From Haplomitrium mnioides (taxonomy: Eukaryota > Marchantiophyta > Haplomitriopsida > Calobryales): a stretch of DNA of 38,149 nucleotides. Shown piece by piece: positions 1 through 12,400 of the stretch (positions within the stretch are counted from its first letter, which is position 1; each line of letters starts with the position of its first letter). The position numbers were made by a program, and so were the translations under genes. The stretch is from contig JBNGIS010005471.1 of assembly GCA_049999725.1 (NCBI GenBank), positions 1 through 38,149 on the forward strand, given 5' to 3'. The notes beneath the pieces are model-generated. The model was not told the DNA's origin. It ran no database searches and was given only the letters and a program-made list of their open reading frames with translations.

Positions 1-3000
1 GAAATTGGTTGTTTTTCTTTAATTTATTTTTGTCATGTTAGCACAACAAAATGATGTGTATCTATAATACTTCAAGTGATCCACTTGATACTAAGTTGGA
101 GTTTATACCCTCTCTTATTTTTTTGAAATAGCTTTATTGGATTGGTGTTTGTGGAATGTTAAGTTTTTCATCAATTTAATCAATATCATTAACACAAGTT
201 GCATTTTTATAATTTGCATTATTAACAAAGTAGAAAATGTCATATATCAATGCATGATTTTTGTTAATCATCAAGAGAAGTTTTTAATTCCTTTGCAATT
301 TTTGAAAATCTTTACTTGCCAAATTTCAACTAGAACTTGAAGTAGAGGTTTGTTGAAATGAAACCTTAGAAATCTATTTAGAGGTATTTTTGCATCCAAG
401 TAAACTCATGGAATCTATTAAATTATCTTTTTAAACTCATACTAGCTACTTAATTTGTCAAGAACATCATCACCACTAACTTTTACTTCTCTTTTGTTTA
501 GATTGTAGAATTTAAAACCTTTTGATTCATTGAATGATTGATAAAAACTCATTTTTTAGCTTTGAAACCAAGTTTTTTTCCTATATATGAGAAATATACC
601 TATATACAATACATTCAAATATCTTCAAGTGACTTCAAGCATATTTTTGGCAATAGTTTGCCTTTTTGGGTGTTTTGTTATAAGCTTAATATGTGAGATA
701 TCAATTTATAACATAGACTTGTATTGAAATATCTTTTGACTAATATTGATTATTCTTTTCATTCAAAAGATCTCTTGCTATTACAACTGTATGCCAAGAT
801 TTTCTTTTAGCTCCTCTATTTTGTTGAGCTGCATGTCAATATGCGTAATGGCATTTATGGTTCTCATAAACATTGTGAGAACTATTTTGAAAAACACTCT
901 CTCCCTCAATCTTATCTAAGATACTTGATATAAGTTCCTTTGTCTTGTTCCATCATAGCTTTGAAATTGCAAAAAATTCTCAAAAACTAACTTTACTGCT
1001 CATAAAGTAAGCCCAATCATTTGGTACAATCATTAATAAAATTTGCATAATCTCTGTTTTTTTATGGATATATTTGTGGGGGTCCACATGTGTAAGTGAA
1101 TCACCTCCCAGTGGTGTTTTCTCAGTTGAGTATATTCATGAACAAATATGTGTTGTGATAAGATGGAGCTTGAGAACTTACTTTGTAGAGAATCCAAGCT
1201 TAAGCTATGTTAAAAATATGAGCATAAGATAGACCCAACGTTGAAATAGAGGTTATAGTTTCCTATGGGTACCATTTCCACCTTCAAAAAGAATCCATGC
1301 TATACTTGGTGATAGACAAGCCCTTGTTTGTGAAGACCACGCTTAATCTCATATTGAGCTTCTTTTCTTCAGTTTTCAGTTTTGTGAGCATTTCTACAAT
1401 TTGAGCTTCCCATTCCCTTTAGACTTTCAGCCCTCTTTGCTTGCATTTGGATGTCCGTAGAGATTTGTTGCCCAAGTATCTTCATATAGTTGTCCTCTTA
1501 TACTTGAATTTTGTCTTGCAAGCTTTTGGCAAACACTTTGGTGAGAAAACCATGGCTGAAAGGTCAAGTTATTTGGCATAGTGGCCATGAAATATGGACA
1601 TCTTTACCTTTTGACTCCCTTGTTTGACTTCAAACAATTGCTTTCATCTAATGCTAAGAACATCCTTGTTGCTTTCTTCTGTGAGCATTCTTCTTTATAT
1701 CCTAAGCTCTCATTCATCATGTGGGTTTGGCTTGGTATGGTTTTCTACATCCTTTCATATAGGGACAATCAGGTAAAGACTTATTTTATATTTGGTTAGA
1801 GGAATATCATGAATTGGCTTGGTTAGTTCTTGCAAGGTTTTAGTATTGTAAGTTTGTTTCTATACTTTAACTATATGGGTATTTTGATTTAAGGTAGAAG
1901 TTGGATTATATGTTTAATGTAGATATTATGACATAGATGGTCCAATGACATAAGATAGAAAAAATAGGTTTGTTCAAGGATTTGAAATTTCCTAGTGAAC
2001 CTTTGACCTTACTTAACAATCAATATAGCCAACATGTAAGTACTTATAGTGCTATTGTGTTCTAGATCTATCTAATTCTTTTAGTTAAGAGTAAAGTTTA
2101 GCTTTAATAATTTTAGATAGGACTATCTTTTCTCATGCTTTCTGAAACTACATTTTTACAAGCCATTCATGTTCTTTGTTTGACAAGTTGAAGTATATTA
2201 GTTTCCATTTGATAGAGTCATTCAAATGTTAGATATGAGGTTAGTAATATATGTTTATAGTCTATCGCTTTCTAAAAGTTAAGAGCTAAGTTTAATGTTT
2301 TCTATTTTAATCAAGGTTTTCATTTCGCAAACCTTTTTAGTTCATATTCTTCCATCCATGTATGTTTTTTGTTTCAAAGGTTGAAATCTATTTGAACAAT
2401 AAATCAATTTGTGTTGGTCTAGGTACTATGAGATACAAGGAAGGTATTCTGGGCTATTTGTAGAATTAAATTAGAGAGTTCACAATATCCCAAACACTAT
2501 GATCAACAATAGTTGGCACTCGTCTTTCAAGAACTCATGTTGCTTAAATCTCAAAAGAAAAGATATCTTAGACATAGAGATTAAGAACAAGTGAGCTACT
2601 TATTTTTCCCGCTCAACTCTTTATTAGCTTATAGTTTTTAGCTTACTAGTTTGTTGGAAATTGGCAACTCACAATTTTGGTACTGAGGAACTAGAGGAAT
2701 TGCGTGATCCTACTTAGAAATTCTTGCAACGAACTTTGTTTCTGAATTGTGTCCCTCTAAGGGTTTTGTTTTGCTAATTCAAAATTCTAGCTATTTTAGA
2801 GGCACTTTAGGAGGTGGTGACATGGCAAATTCAAGGTGTGCCATATTGAGGCATTTCAATGTGCTACATGGAAATACGAGAAGGCCTTTAGGTTAAATAT
2901 GTCCTTGGTCTCAAGAGGCACAGACAACCATGCTCATGTAATTGTCTGCATGAGCATACAAAGAAAAGTCACAACAATGCACGTAAACGGAAATCTATAG

Positions 3001-4480
3001 CTTGCAAAGTTTTTCTTGTCCATACGCAAGCAATGGTCTTCTTCATCTATTTGAATCCATCGCATGACTCATTCAAGCCTACTAAAATGACTTGGCATCC
3101 ACAAAAATCCCACTCATTCCTGATATTATAAAGGTTGTATAAATCAAGAGAGGCTATGCTCATCACATCCTCTTTTTTCAAACACATTAGGGTGTGTCTC
3201 ATATTGTATCTTGTCTATGCATCCCAAGAAAATTCGTTTAGAAGAAGGAAAATCTTTTTTGCATCATTATCATAATCACGACAAAGGAAGGAGGGTGTTT
3301 TTCCACATCATTAGTAGAATCACAACTAAGAGAGAAGGTTATTTTCCTATTACAATAGGGAGACTCGCAAATGTGCTCTATTTTTGTGTCCAAAAGGAGG
3401 TCATGATTTTGCAACTGCATGCTTTTTTTGTGGACATCATAAGAGCTCATGTTTTCTCCAATTTTCTATTTCCTTCGATTCTTACTTATTGTGGATTTTT
3501 TTGATGATGTATTATCATCAATTTTTATTTGATAACTTCAACACTGAGTCATTTTGGCCCTTGGGATCACTCTCAACTTTAAATCCAATTTTATTTTGTT
3601 GATCTTATATAGATTTCCCTCAATACGTAAAACAATATTGAACCCTTTTGTATCAAACTTTATCACACTCTTCTCAAGTTGTTTAATAACTTGTCATTGG
3701 ATTGCAATAACTGTTTTCAAAGGTTTTTCTAACATTTTGTTGATTGTATGTTGCACTTGATGTTACTTAGAAAATCAGGAACTCAAATATGTTTGAATAA
3801 CCGTATGTGTTTTGTAACTTTTTTTCTTTAGATTTTTTTCTCATATTGTTTGTTTTTATAGCATAGATGCTCCATCAACTTCTCTATGCCACACTTGGTG
3901 GAGTAGAAGACCCAAGTTAAGACAATGCTATCCAAATAGGATACAACAATGTGATGATTGGTTGTGAGACCAAGAACAAACAATTGTGAAGATATAAGAG
4001 ACTATAAGTTATGGTGTTCATGTATTGAATGCAAAGGGATTTACAAAATTGGTCAATAGACTACTATAGAGCACCTTGTATAAAATGGTTGTTACTTTAC
4101 GTGTCACATTACACATGTGACAAATGAGTGGGTTGTAGATTACATGAGATATTACAGCCTTAAACCATTGAGAAATGCAAGTCTCATAAAAACAACCTAA
4201 ATGAAGCACCAAATAATAAAACTAGAGCAATCATTAAGAGCATTTCTTGAAGAGAGCTTGTAAACAAAACATGAAAATGTACTTTGTAGGTTGAGATGAT
4301 GATGTGTTTAGCTTTGATGAAGTTTTGAAAGATACTTCATGCCATGAACTTTCGTGAAAAAATCCCTTTACGTGTTAATCAAGAGCCTTCTACCAGTAGC
4401 TAAAAAGAGGCAGTGTACCCCTTGTGACTAGACAATAAGATAGATGTTGTGTTTTTCATGTTGCTACTACTAAAAATTTG
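1..4480. other. AT-rich intergenic sequence, no recognised gene
   Basis: Only short open frames (all under 100 codons) occur here, and none shows a domain I recognise. The longest, 3211-3504 on +, has a low-complexity, phenylalanine-rich translation and overlaps an equally unconvincing minus frame. Base composition is strongly AT-rich, as expected for plant intergenic DNA or long-decayed transposons. The only distinct structure is an interleaved pair of perfect inverted repeats at 2921-2957, listed separately. No tRNA, rRNA, LTR pair or tandem array was seen. Confidence 0.6.
2921..2957. repeat. two interleaved perfect inverted repeats
   Basis: CAGACAA (2921-2927) is the reverse complement of TTGTCTG (2942-2948). 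ATGCTCATG (2930-2938) is the reverse complement of CATGAGCAT (2949-2957). The arms occur in the order A-B-A'-B', the topology of a pseudoknot. There is no nucleotide between A' and B', so both stems probably cannot form together; two alternative hairpins are more likely. Function unknown. Confidence 0.6.
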
Positions 4481-4489
4481 TCATAACTA

Positions 4490-4890
4490 TGTCTTCTCAA
4501 ACAATAGAATGATTGACTTGATGTCTTTGATAGGAGAACATCCATTGCCATCTATGCATAGACTCCCTAAAATTTACTATAAATAATCTTTTAAGAAATC
4601 TTGACCTCGATTATGAGAGAATCTATGATTGTGAAAATGGTTGTGTTGTAGAGAGCCAAATATGCATGTAATCAAGAATGTCCACATAGTCGGTAACCAA
4701 ATTGGAGGCATATAGGGACATCACACCAACCTACAAAGATCTTGAGATAATTGCCATAACTCCAATGCTAAAAAGGTTGTATGCCACTTCTCTCATTTCT
4801 AAATTAATGACTTGGCATCATGAGAACAGAAGCGCACACAACATGATCCATCACACTATAGATTTGAGGGCATAAAAGCATATAATAGTC
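4490..4890 (+). pseudogene. CACTA (En/Spm) transposase TNP2 relic
   Basis: The + strand carries a decayed piece of the TNP2-type transposase of plant CACTA DNA transposons. The first block (about 4490-4575) reads FSNNRMIDLMSLI and then LPKIYYK, matching the family pattern around LPKSYYEAKK. After a stop and a one-base frame change, one frame runs from about 4577 to 4870. It contains LDLDYERIYDCENGCVV (family: DYEKIHACPNDC) and TPMLKRLYATSLISKLMTWH followed by HENRS and IHHTIDLRA (family: PRLQRLY..TAKHMTWH.ENR...HP.D..AWK). Several stops interrupt it (for example near 4664, 4694 and 4875), so it is not functional. The catalytic core further downstream, and the CACTA terminal repeats, were not found. 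The family call rests on remembered motif order, not on an alignment. Confidence 0.6.
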
Positions 4891-6120
4891 TTTTCATTAC
4901 TCCTGAAAATAACAAATATAATTGTGACCATTTCCATTGCACCAACTACTTATCAGCCACTACTTGGATGCCATTTATTGTGAAAGTACCCTCGCACACA
5001 AGTAGATTTAGCACTTTTAACTTTGAGGTGACTTCAACATTGATAAAGAAAAGGGTGAATGGATTGACTGTCATACTTCTAAAATTGATCAGTATGTCGG
5101 TGTGTTAACAAACATCATCATACTAGATTATAGGAGTTTGGCAAATAGAGTAGTGCTTTTCAAGGGTAGATAAGTAGATCTATCTTGGTCTCTTAAGCCT
5201 TAAGACAATATAAAGCATTGGTAGTCTAGTTTGTGAGAGGTCAATTTCTTGAAGGAATTGAGTTTCTCATAGAAGATGGACTACAAATGAGGTAGGGAGT
5301 TTCTTAAAGAACAATCATTCACAAATAATCGAGGTCTAGATGGGTTTTAGACAATTATTTCTCGAAAGCATGGAAAACAAAGTAGGTTTTATTTAGATCG
5401 AGCAAAACAATACAAGACTCATGTGCAACCTAGAGTTAAAAATGGCCCTCCACATCTTGGGTCTTCAAAGAGTTCTAGAATGTAGGCAAGAAAGTTGAAG
5501 AATGTATAATTGGGTTATCTTATGTGGATGACACTAAAGGAAACTAAGTTGTTGTAGTTTGTAAGAGAAACCATGAGAGTATTCAAAGGAATATGACCTT
5601 GGGATGATTATTCCATTTGAGCATGTAGGAGCTGACAAGACAGTATACACCAAGACGATACTAGAAAAGATTTTAAGATGTCAAGCAACTCAGAAGTAGG
5701 TATATTGCATTCTCTACACATCAACGTTTTTTCAATATATAGTAAGGCTACATTGAGAGTGTTTGTTGTCCACAAAAATAACATGATTTGTTGAGCATAT
5801 TCAGCTTCATTGGCTTTACCTTTGTAGCAACTTTAGTGAGTAATCCTTTGTGATATTAAGAAATAAATCCTCAATTGCATAGGTGAGAGGGGTGATACTA
5901 TTGAGAAGAAGCCAAAGGATGTCCCAAGTTCCACAATACAACATGATTGAGTGCACTTCAGCCAACTCTTTCTATAATTATACCTCATTTGATGGTTAAA
6001 GCTATGGTTCAAAGCGTAAAGAAACAACACATGTACGGCTAGCGCAATCCATTGTGTCGCTTCCCCCATGTATAGTTGGATGTGTTAAGTGACAGAAACA
6101 CATAGTACCGATCATGCTCT
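4891..6120. other. AT-rich spacer, nothing recognised
   Basis: No open frame here has a recognisable domain. A minus frame at 5833-6069 (78 codons) has no family resemblance. Part of this stretch may be the eroded remainder of the CACTA element upstream, but I could not match further TNP2 motifs. Confidence 0.5.
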
Positions 6121-6160
6121 ATGAACATGAGTACCATGTATTATCTTGTTCTCTAATCTT

Positions 6161-6223
6161 GTCAGCCCTCTGGTCGGAGCCTTAACTCTTTTCCGACAGA
6201 GTTAACCCCACTTAAGGGCTGAC
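6161..6223. repeat. nested perfect inverted repeat (hairpin)
   Basis: Outer arms GTCAGCCCT (6161-6169) and AGGGCTGAC (6215-6223) enclose inner arms TTAACTCT (6182-6189) and AGAGTTAA (6199-6206). All arms are perfectly complementary, giving a two-stage stem-loop at the left edge of the GC-rich block. It could mark an element terminus (some plant elements carry a terminal hairpin), but no matching terminus was found at the right edge. Confidence 0.6.
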
Positions 6224-6879
6224 TTAGTGTTTCAGGATATTTTATGGGAGGGGCTTTGCACCGAATGGACCCCAACTTCTATTTACCAATGCAAGAGTGA
6301 CTGCACAACCTCGACAACACCCAAGCACACACTCCACTGCCCACAGATGCAGGTCACACCCCTTCTTCAGGCTTTAACCTCGAAAGGTGCCACTTGGAAG
6401 ATAGGGGCAGTTAGAACAGAGCATCTGATTCTGGTCTACAATGGCCTCTTGGTGAGCCCTTTAGCAGCCACCTTGCTCATTTACATGCATTTCTCAAGGA
6501 CACACATAGGTAGATCGATACGCTGCTGAATAAATTCTGAAATATACTTCAGAGTCCAGATCTAGACCTAGTCACCTTGTATACAGAAGGGAAATAAATC
6601 CCAGCATCCAATTATCACAATACAATGTTGTTATTTCTGACTTCCCCTGTCCAGAGTATCTTCAAGATTTGATAAATGGAATGCAGACCTTCTAAACTAA
6701 GAACTTCACAGAATTACAAACAAAACACAAATTTAACAATACTCATAAACATAGACACATCTACACACATGCCCTATCCTGCCAACATTGCATGCCTGTC
6801 CACCTCTTAAGAATCAATCTCTCCTCCCAGCTTTCCTTTAGCAACTCTAGCCTTCCTCTTACTCCTCACCCACGCACTC

Positions 6880-7299
6880 TTAGCCAGATAGTTTTTCAAC
6901 TTCCCTCGCGAGAAGCCCTGAATTTACTTCCTCAAGCTCGGAAGAGGTTTTCTTTAACTTCCACCTCTGGAAGACAACCCTCCCAGCTGTCGGATCACCC
7001 ACTCCACCCGAGAATTGGCTGGATCTTCCACGCAGTGCGCAGGCACTAACGTGGCCACTCCTCTCCCTTCTCCACAAGATTGTAATACCAGCAACCCTTT
7101 CCGAATGCTGTTGGGACTGATCTCCTGCACAAATCAAACCTGAGACGACACCAGGACCCCCCTTGGCTGCCCCTGACGAAATACAAACCAAAAGAGTCCT
7201 CTTCTCCTCATAGTGTTGGTCCACCTCCAAATGTTGGTCCGCCTTCAAATGTGAGTACACTTGAGTAGTCTGAGCCTCTTGCTTAGTGATTCCCAGCAC
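6880..7299 (-). other. 139-codon open frame in the GC-rich block, unrecognised
   Basis: This minus-strand frame is open for 139 codons and starts MLGITKQEAQ. Its translation is polar, with many Gly, Ser, Arg and Glu. There is no signal peptide, membrane segment or domain I can name. In GC-rich sequence an open frame of this size can arise by chance, and overlapping + frames (6792-7049, 7261-7590) are similarly open. I list it only because it is one of the longest frames in the window; coding status is doubtful. Confidence 0.15.
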
Positions 7300-7732
7300 C
7301 TCCTCAGTTCACCTCCACCCTGTGATGGCTTTCCTTCACGAGTCCACCCACTTCACCCAAGGTGTCACCAGAACTCTCTCCTTCGTATCCCGTTGCTTTC
7401 CTTGCACCAAAAAACTCCCCGTAGCTTCAGAGGGAGCAAGTCTCTCTCTGTGCTCGTTTCCCCTCCAGCCTCCACGATTCATCACCGCCCTTCCTTGAAG
7501 GTCCCTGTTTCACTTATCCCACGGTTGAGAGGTGTATCCCGCTTTTTTACATGGCTTTTAGGTGGGGTTTTTACTAGATTCAGAGGCTGAAAATGATGCC
7601 AACATCTGCGCCTTGTTGTTTTCTTTCCAACAAGACTGATTTCTCGCAAAACCGACACCTGTAGCTCTCACAATCCGCATTTGAATGGACATACCTTTTT
7701 CTTTTGTTTTTTCCTCGTTTTAGCTTGATCAC

Positions 7733-7960
7733 CCGTGAGATCCTTTGGATGCCAGGTATCGGACACAGGGCTCTATGGGGCGACCCGTTGAATTCCTCGG
7801 ACTCGCCTTCCTGTAGGATTCATCGGACTGGGACCCGTGAGATTCCTCAGACTCAGACAGCGGACAACGGATGACGTGGCTTTTCGGGGTAGCATGTTGG
7901 ATTCTTCGGACTCACCACCCCGTGAGATTCTTCGGGTACGGACATCAGACAGTTGATAAG
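7733..7960. repeat. degenerate direct repeats with a GTGAGATTCCTCGGACT-like core
   Basis: Variants of one core recur at uneven spacing: GTGAGATCCTTTGG (about 7735), GTTGAATTCCTCGGACTC (about 7787), GTGAGATTCCTCAGACTC (about 7837), GTTGGATTCTTCGGACTC (about 7894) and GTGAGATTCTTCGGG (about 7922). Spacing of about 30-55 bp with interspersed CGGACA-type words suggests a decayed tandem repeat. Confidence 0.5.
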
Positions 7961-7991
7961 TCGCTCTTCCGGCACCCCGTTGTCCTCCTAT

Positions 7992-8610
7992 AGCCAGACC
8001 GTCAATATATCACCTTTTCAGTACCCATTTTTTCTCTTCTGATCAGGCCCGTGATAGATCGCCTTTACGACGCTCTTTCATTGATCCCCTGTTGGTCGTC
8101 CTGACGGACCCCTGTTAGACGGACTCTCCACGTAGGGAGGCTGATCGGAACCCCCTTAATTGAGACTCCCCACATAGGAAGCCTGAGCCCCGTTAAGGTT
8201 TGTGCTAAGTCACCTTTTTGTCGTCCACGAAAGTCCTCTGGACGGATCTGCAATAAATTGCCGTTTCGGTAGCCCTCGATACTCCTCCAGTCAGACCCGC
8301 GATAAGTTTCCCTTTCGGCTCTCTTCCCTTGCTTCTTGCCGGATCGTTGATAGTTCGTCCTTTCGGCGCTCTTTCTTCCTATTCAGGCCAGACCTTCAAC
8401 TTGTCACTAGATCGACACCTTCTGCCTCTCCCCTTGTCGGACCTTCGACTGATCACCATTTCGACACCCTCGTTCTTTTGCAAACGGATTTCTGACATAT
8501 CCCTATTTCGGCACCCTTTTCTCTTTCTAGCCAGACGGTCGATAGGTCAGTGTTTCAACGCCTTGTTCTTCAGGTGAAACCCCGTCTTATCCTCATTTTG
8601 AATACCTCAC
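7992..8610. repeat. degenerate tandem repeat, period about 48 bp
   Basis: Copies follow the pattern CCAGACC-GTCGATA-GTCACC-TTTCGGCACCC plus a C/T-rich tail. Recognisable copies start near 7995, 8044, 8243, 8290, 8337, 8385, 8434, 8482, 8529 and 8577. Where copies are consecutive (8243-8610) the spacing is 47-49 bp. The series is interrupted at about 8095-8235 by a different repeat. A 48-bp period equals 16 codons, but no frame shows a matching 16-residue repeat, so a non-coding minisatellite is more likely. Confidence 0.6.
8101..8185. repeat. GGAACCC-CTTAA-CCCCAC repeat, first copy group
   Basis: This stretch contains GACTCTCCACGTAGGGAGGC, then GATCGGAACCCCCTTAATT and GACTCCCCACATAGGAAGCC. 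The same words recur at 8835-8935 (GGAACCCGCTTAACCGGG and TTCCCCACTTAGGAAGAC). It is therefore a roughly 45-50 bp unit duplicated locally and dispersed within the GC-rich block. Confidence 0.5.
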
Positions 8611-8834
8611 TTGATATAAGAACCATGAGAGGCTCCTTCTCTTACCAAGGCATCTTAAAGTTTTTTGTAAGAACATTGAAGAAGTCTACTTTACCTGACT
8701 TGTGGAAAAGTTTGTTGTAAGAACGTTGCGTATCTATATCCAACTTTCAGATGACTTCCAATTGGAACTTTCACAATATCCTTCCTCTCGTCTGAATCTT
8801 TGACATGTCACCCTTTCGTCATCTTCATTAGCCC

Positions 8835-8935
8835 GCTTCGGAATCCCCCGTAACCGGTCCCCCCACATTGGAAAACGCATCGGAACCCGCTTAACCGGGT
8901 TCCCCACTTAGGAAGACTCGATCCCGTCGATCTCT
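8835..8935. repeat. GGAACCC-CTTAA-CCCCAC repeat, second copy group
   Basis: Second occurrence of the unit at 8101-8185. GGAATCCCCCGTAACCGG is followed by CCCCCCACATTGGAAAAC, then GGAACCCGCTTAACCGGG and TTCCCCACTTAGGAAGAC. It is in the same orientation as the first group, about 0.7 kb apart. Confidence 0.5.
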
Positions 8936-9479
8936 TTGGACCCCCAGGAGCTGCTATGTTTCCGCATCGCTCCACGGACTCTTTGGGCTATGGCCGTTGG
9001 TTAACTTCCCGAAGGTCGTTCTTCCTTAGTTCTGCCTCCTTCTCTTTGATTCAAATTGCTCTGTGATCGCCTCGAGCTCTTCTCTCTATTAAGGTATTGC
9101 ATACTCCGAATAGTTACAAATTGAGGATGAAGTGGTCCAAATTGTTGGCTCCTCCGTTCTGCCTTCCAACTTTCACCCCCTTCTTCCGTTCTCGCCCACC
9201 CTTGTCAGCCTTGGCTCGGTCCCGAATCGCTGCCAGCTCCTTTGATCCTCTTGCTAGCCCGCTTACCTGTCTTCTCTAGATCCCACAGGGCTTCCCCTCG
9301 GATCACCGGATCATTGACACTCACTGGAGAAAATAGAAAGAAAAGGAAGAGAAGGAAAGGAAAAAGGTGCAGGATTGGCGTAACAACTATAAACAATAAA
9401 ATACAAAGGGATACATTTAGCTGATGCAAACTTGAAAGAATGTACAAGGCTAGAAGCTCAGTAATCACAAAAAATGAAA

Positions 9480-12400
9480 AAACATAAACACACCCGGTCG
9501 ACAAATCTATTTAAAGGTACTCTAATCATGTATTATTATAATTTTTGTTAATACTTTTTCGTCAAGCAATGCAATAAGTGGAGATGTTCGTGACACAACT
9601 ACAAGGAACAAAAAAATGAAGTAGTCCATTCCACACTCCACGACTATAGGCATAATCAATGACTAGATGTGCGACGTGCTTTGTTGTCTTCTCTTGAGTA
9701 GTTAAATACAATAGTGATGTTGAGAGAATTTTATTATGTGATGTAGAGGTTGTGTATGCAGACCTTTTGGAGCAATGCATACAATGTCGTGAAGCAAGGA
9801 AGTAGTTTGGTGCTTCTTGTAAAGAGCATTTCTTGTAAGGTCTTTTGGCAATATCTATTCAAGAATCAACCAATGATCTGTTTTGTCTCTTAATAGTTTG
9901 TCTATTGTTGGAATGGTGTTGATCATGCACTTGTCTTGGCTCTCTCTAGATTTTTGAAAATGATGTTAGTGATCATGATCCTAGCAAGTGAGATTAATTA
10001 GAAGAGTTTAAAGCCAATGTGTTGAGATGTTTTGACATATAAAAGCATGCATGGAGCAAATAAGAAATCTGAGTATTACTTACAACATGTCCATGATAGC
10101 AGATCATTGGGAGTATGTAGTGGATGACTGTTGCAGGAAAACATTTTTCAGTTGTTGTTTTAGTGTACTCAAATGAGAATGCCTCAAGATGCAAAACATT
10201 TGGGAGAAGACTTGCAAGTGTGATAGAAATAAGCATGGAAAATGCATCTAAATCAAGCAAAGTAAGAAATGTTAGTAGATCATTTCACAATCCCAATGCT
10301 AGTCAATAAAAGTACATAAACACAACTAGAAAAATCACGAGCTCATAAAAACGTCATTTTTTGGTAGAGGAGATGCTTTGGAAGCAACAAGCAGACATGT
10401 TAGTTTTTTGTCAATTGTATGATTTAATCCTTTTTTAAGTGTTCATTTTACATGTTTCTTTATACTTACCAACGAAAACTATATATACTATTTGCAAGCT
10501 ATTTCCATTTATTTATTCATGTTGACAGATTAAGAGACTAGTTTGGATTCTAAGTAGACTACAAGGGCTATGTTTAAGTCTAAGTTTTCCTGTTACATCC
10601 AAAAAGTGCCATGACCTTAGTACAGACATTGATCTAGACCTATTGTCGGGAACTAGTGCAAGCAGGTGTGAAAAACTTGAAACTTTGTTTCAAGTTACTT
10701 ATGTTGTACTATGTTTCTAAATTGGATGCGTAAACTTTCAAATCACATGACACTTTCTTTCTAGATTTGATAAGTTGGAGAAAGTATTTATGATCTTTAA
10801 TCATAAGTGAATACATTTATTGAGGATAGAACGAGGAGGAATGAAAAAATGTTTGTAGCTTTATTGCTCATATGATAGTGCTTTTAGATGACACAATAGT
10901 ATGGTGTGTTGTAGGTAGCAGTAGAAAGAGATCTCTAGCTTTCTCAAAGGATTTTAGAGGTGAATAAATGTTCTAAATTAGAATTAGTAACTCATATTCT
11001 CATATTTTTGCATCACTTTTGATGCAAAGAATGTGACAAATTATTTAGAAGAGACTCATTTTTTGGTACAAAAAAAATGACTATTGTAGAAGAAAATCAA
11101 GAGCCAATTACTTTAAGTGAATTGCCACGACAATAAAGAAGAAAAGAAGCCAAAACAGAATGATGAGAAAAAGGCATCATCATCTTCAAACCTAACTGAA
11201 ATCAAATCCATGCTCTACCTCATTGAAAAATTTGTTGTTTGGTAAATGTTGTTCTTGTTTGTCTTTGTATTCTTATTTTCTTCTTTCAAAAGAGTTTGCA
11301 AAGGTTGTTGGAGTGAACCTCAAAACTATGTTGGATATTTTCTCTATGTCAATAGGCAAAGTAACGTACTTGCCAAATATTGAAATGCACCATTTTAATC
11401 TAATTGTTGTTTTTTTTTCCTAGTACGAGTAGAGAAAATATTTTAACCAAAAGTAGTATTGCGAGTTGCAAATGATGAGCAAAACCTTTTGGTAGTTGTG
11501 AAAGGAGTGAATGTATTGTGAAACTTGAGGTTTCTCAAGATGATTATTTGATTTCACTAATTTGAGGTTCGTTATTCTATGTTTCGCAATGAGAGTAAAT
11601 GTATTAAAAAATTTTGCTAATTCCAAGTTCCAAGAAGATTAATTGCTATGCTCCTCTTACAATTAATTAGAACAACTTGCAAGTTGATTCTTTGGATTGA
11701 TACTTTGCATCTTTTCTAAGACATGTAGTTCTCTAGGATTTAAAATCTGCAATCACAACAATCAAAGCGTTGAAGAAAATATTTGAACAATGTTTGGAAT
11801 GTTTTTCTCTTGAAGTGTGTAGCATTAATACCTACCTTGCACCTATTCTTGAGCTAATGTTATATGTAAATATCTACCTTTGAGCTCCCACGCCCGAGGT
11901 CTAGTTGCATTTCTTGAACTTTTTGGTTTTTTATATCAGCAAGAAGATATTTATCTTGGGCTTGTTTACTACCGCATGATAAAAATTGCACGATTTTTTT
12001 TGAGACATACTTGTATATCATCGAAAGAGGTGTGCAAGTGGCAATTTCAAGAAAAGAACAACAACAATTGGCTTTGAGATTAATACCATATGTGCCTATT
12101 ATAAGGAGAAATTACTCAAAGATTTCATTCACTTTGTTTGGATTTGTCCAAACACTTAAGAAAATAAAACCTATTATAACATTGGTAAAAATAAGGTATT
12201 ATCACATTTTTTTAAATACAAATTTAAATTTCTTTGTAAATGAAAAATTTATCATGTTTAATTGAAATATAACTCAGCTTCATTCTTAACTGACATGCAA
12301 ATTCATATTCCAAAATGATTTCTATTTATTCATTCAATTTGATTATGTCCATAATAATAAGCAAGCATAACCTTGCGTCATTAGTTGATGGGATGTAGGA

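Larger units (their letters stand above)
6120..9480. other. GC-rich block of unknown nature with internal degenerate repeats
   Basis: Composition changes sharply from the AT-rich flanks to a C/T-rich, clearly more GC-rich block of about 3.3 kb. It starts near the nested hairpin at 6161-6223 and ends near 9480. Several 60-140 codon frames overlap on both strands, none with a recognised domain. The longest is a minus frame at 6880-7299 (139 codons, Gly/Ser/Glu rich). Three short-repeat families lie inside (7733-7960, 7992-8610, and a pair at 8101-8185/8835-8935). A non-autonomous or old retroelement internal region, or a satellite-like block, is possible. I found no LTR pair, PBS or target duplication. 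Confidence 0.45.

Noticed and set aside
6880-7299. Gag-like protein in the GC-rich block
   Set aside because: No retrotransposon gag motif, PBS or LTR pair could be found; listed as an unrecognised frame with low confidence.
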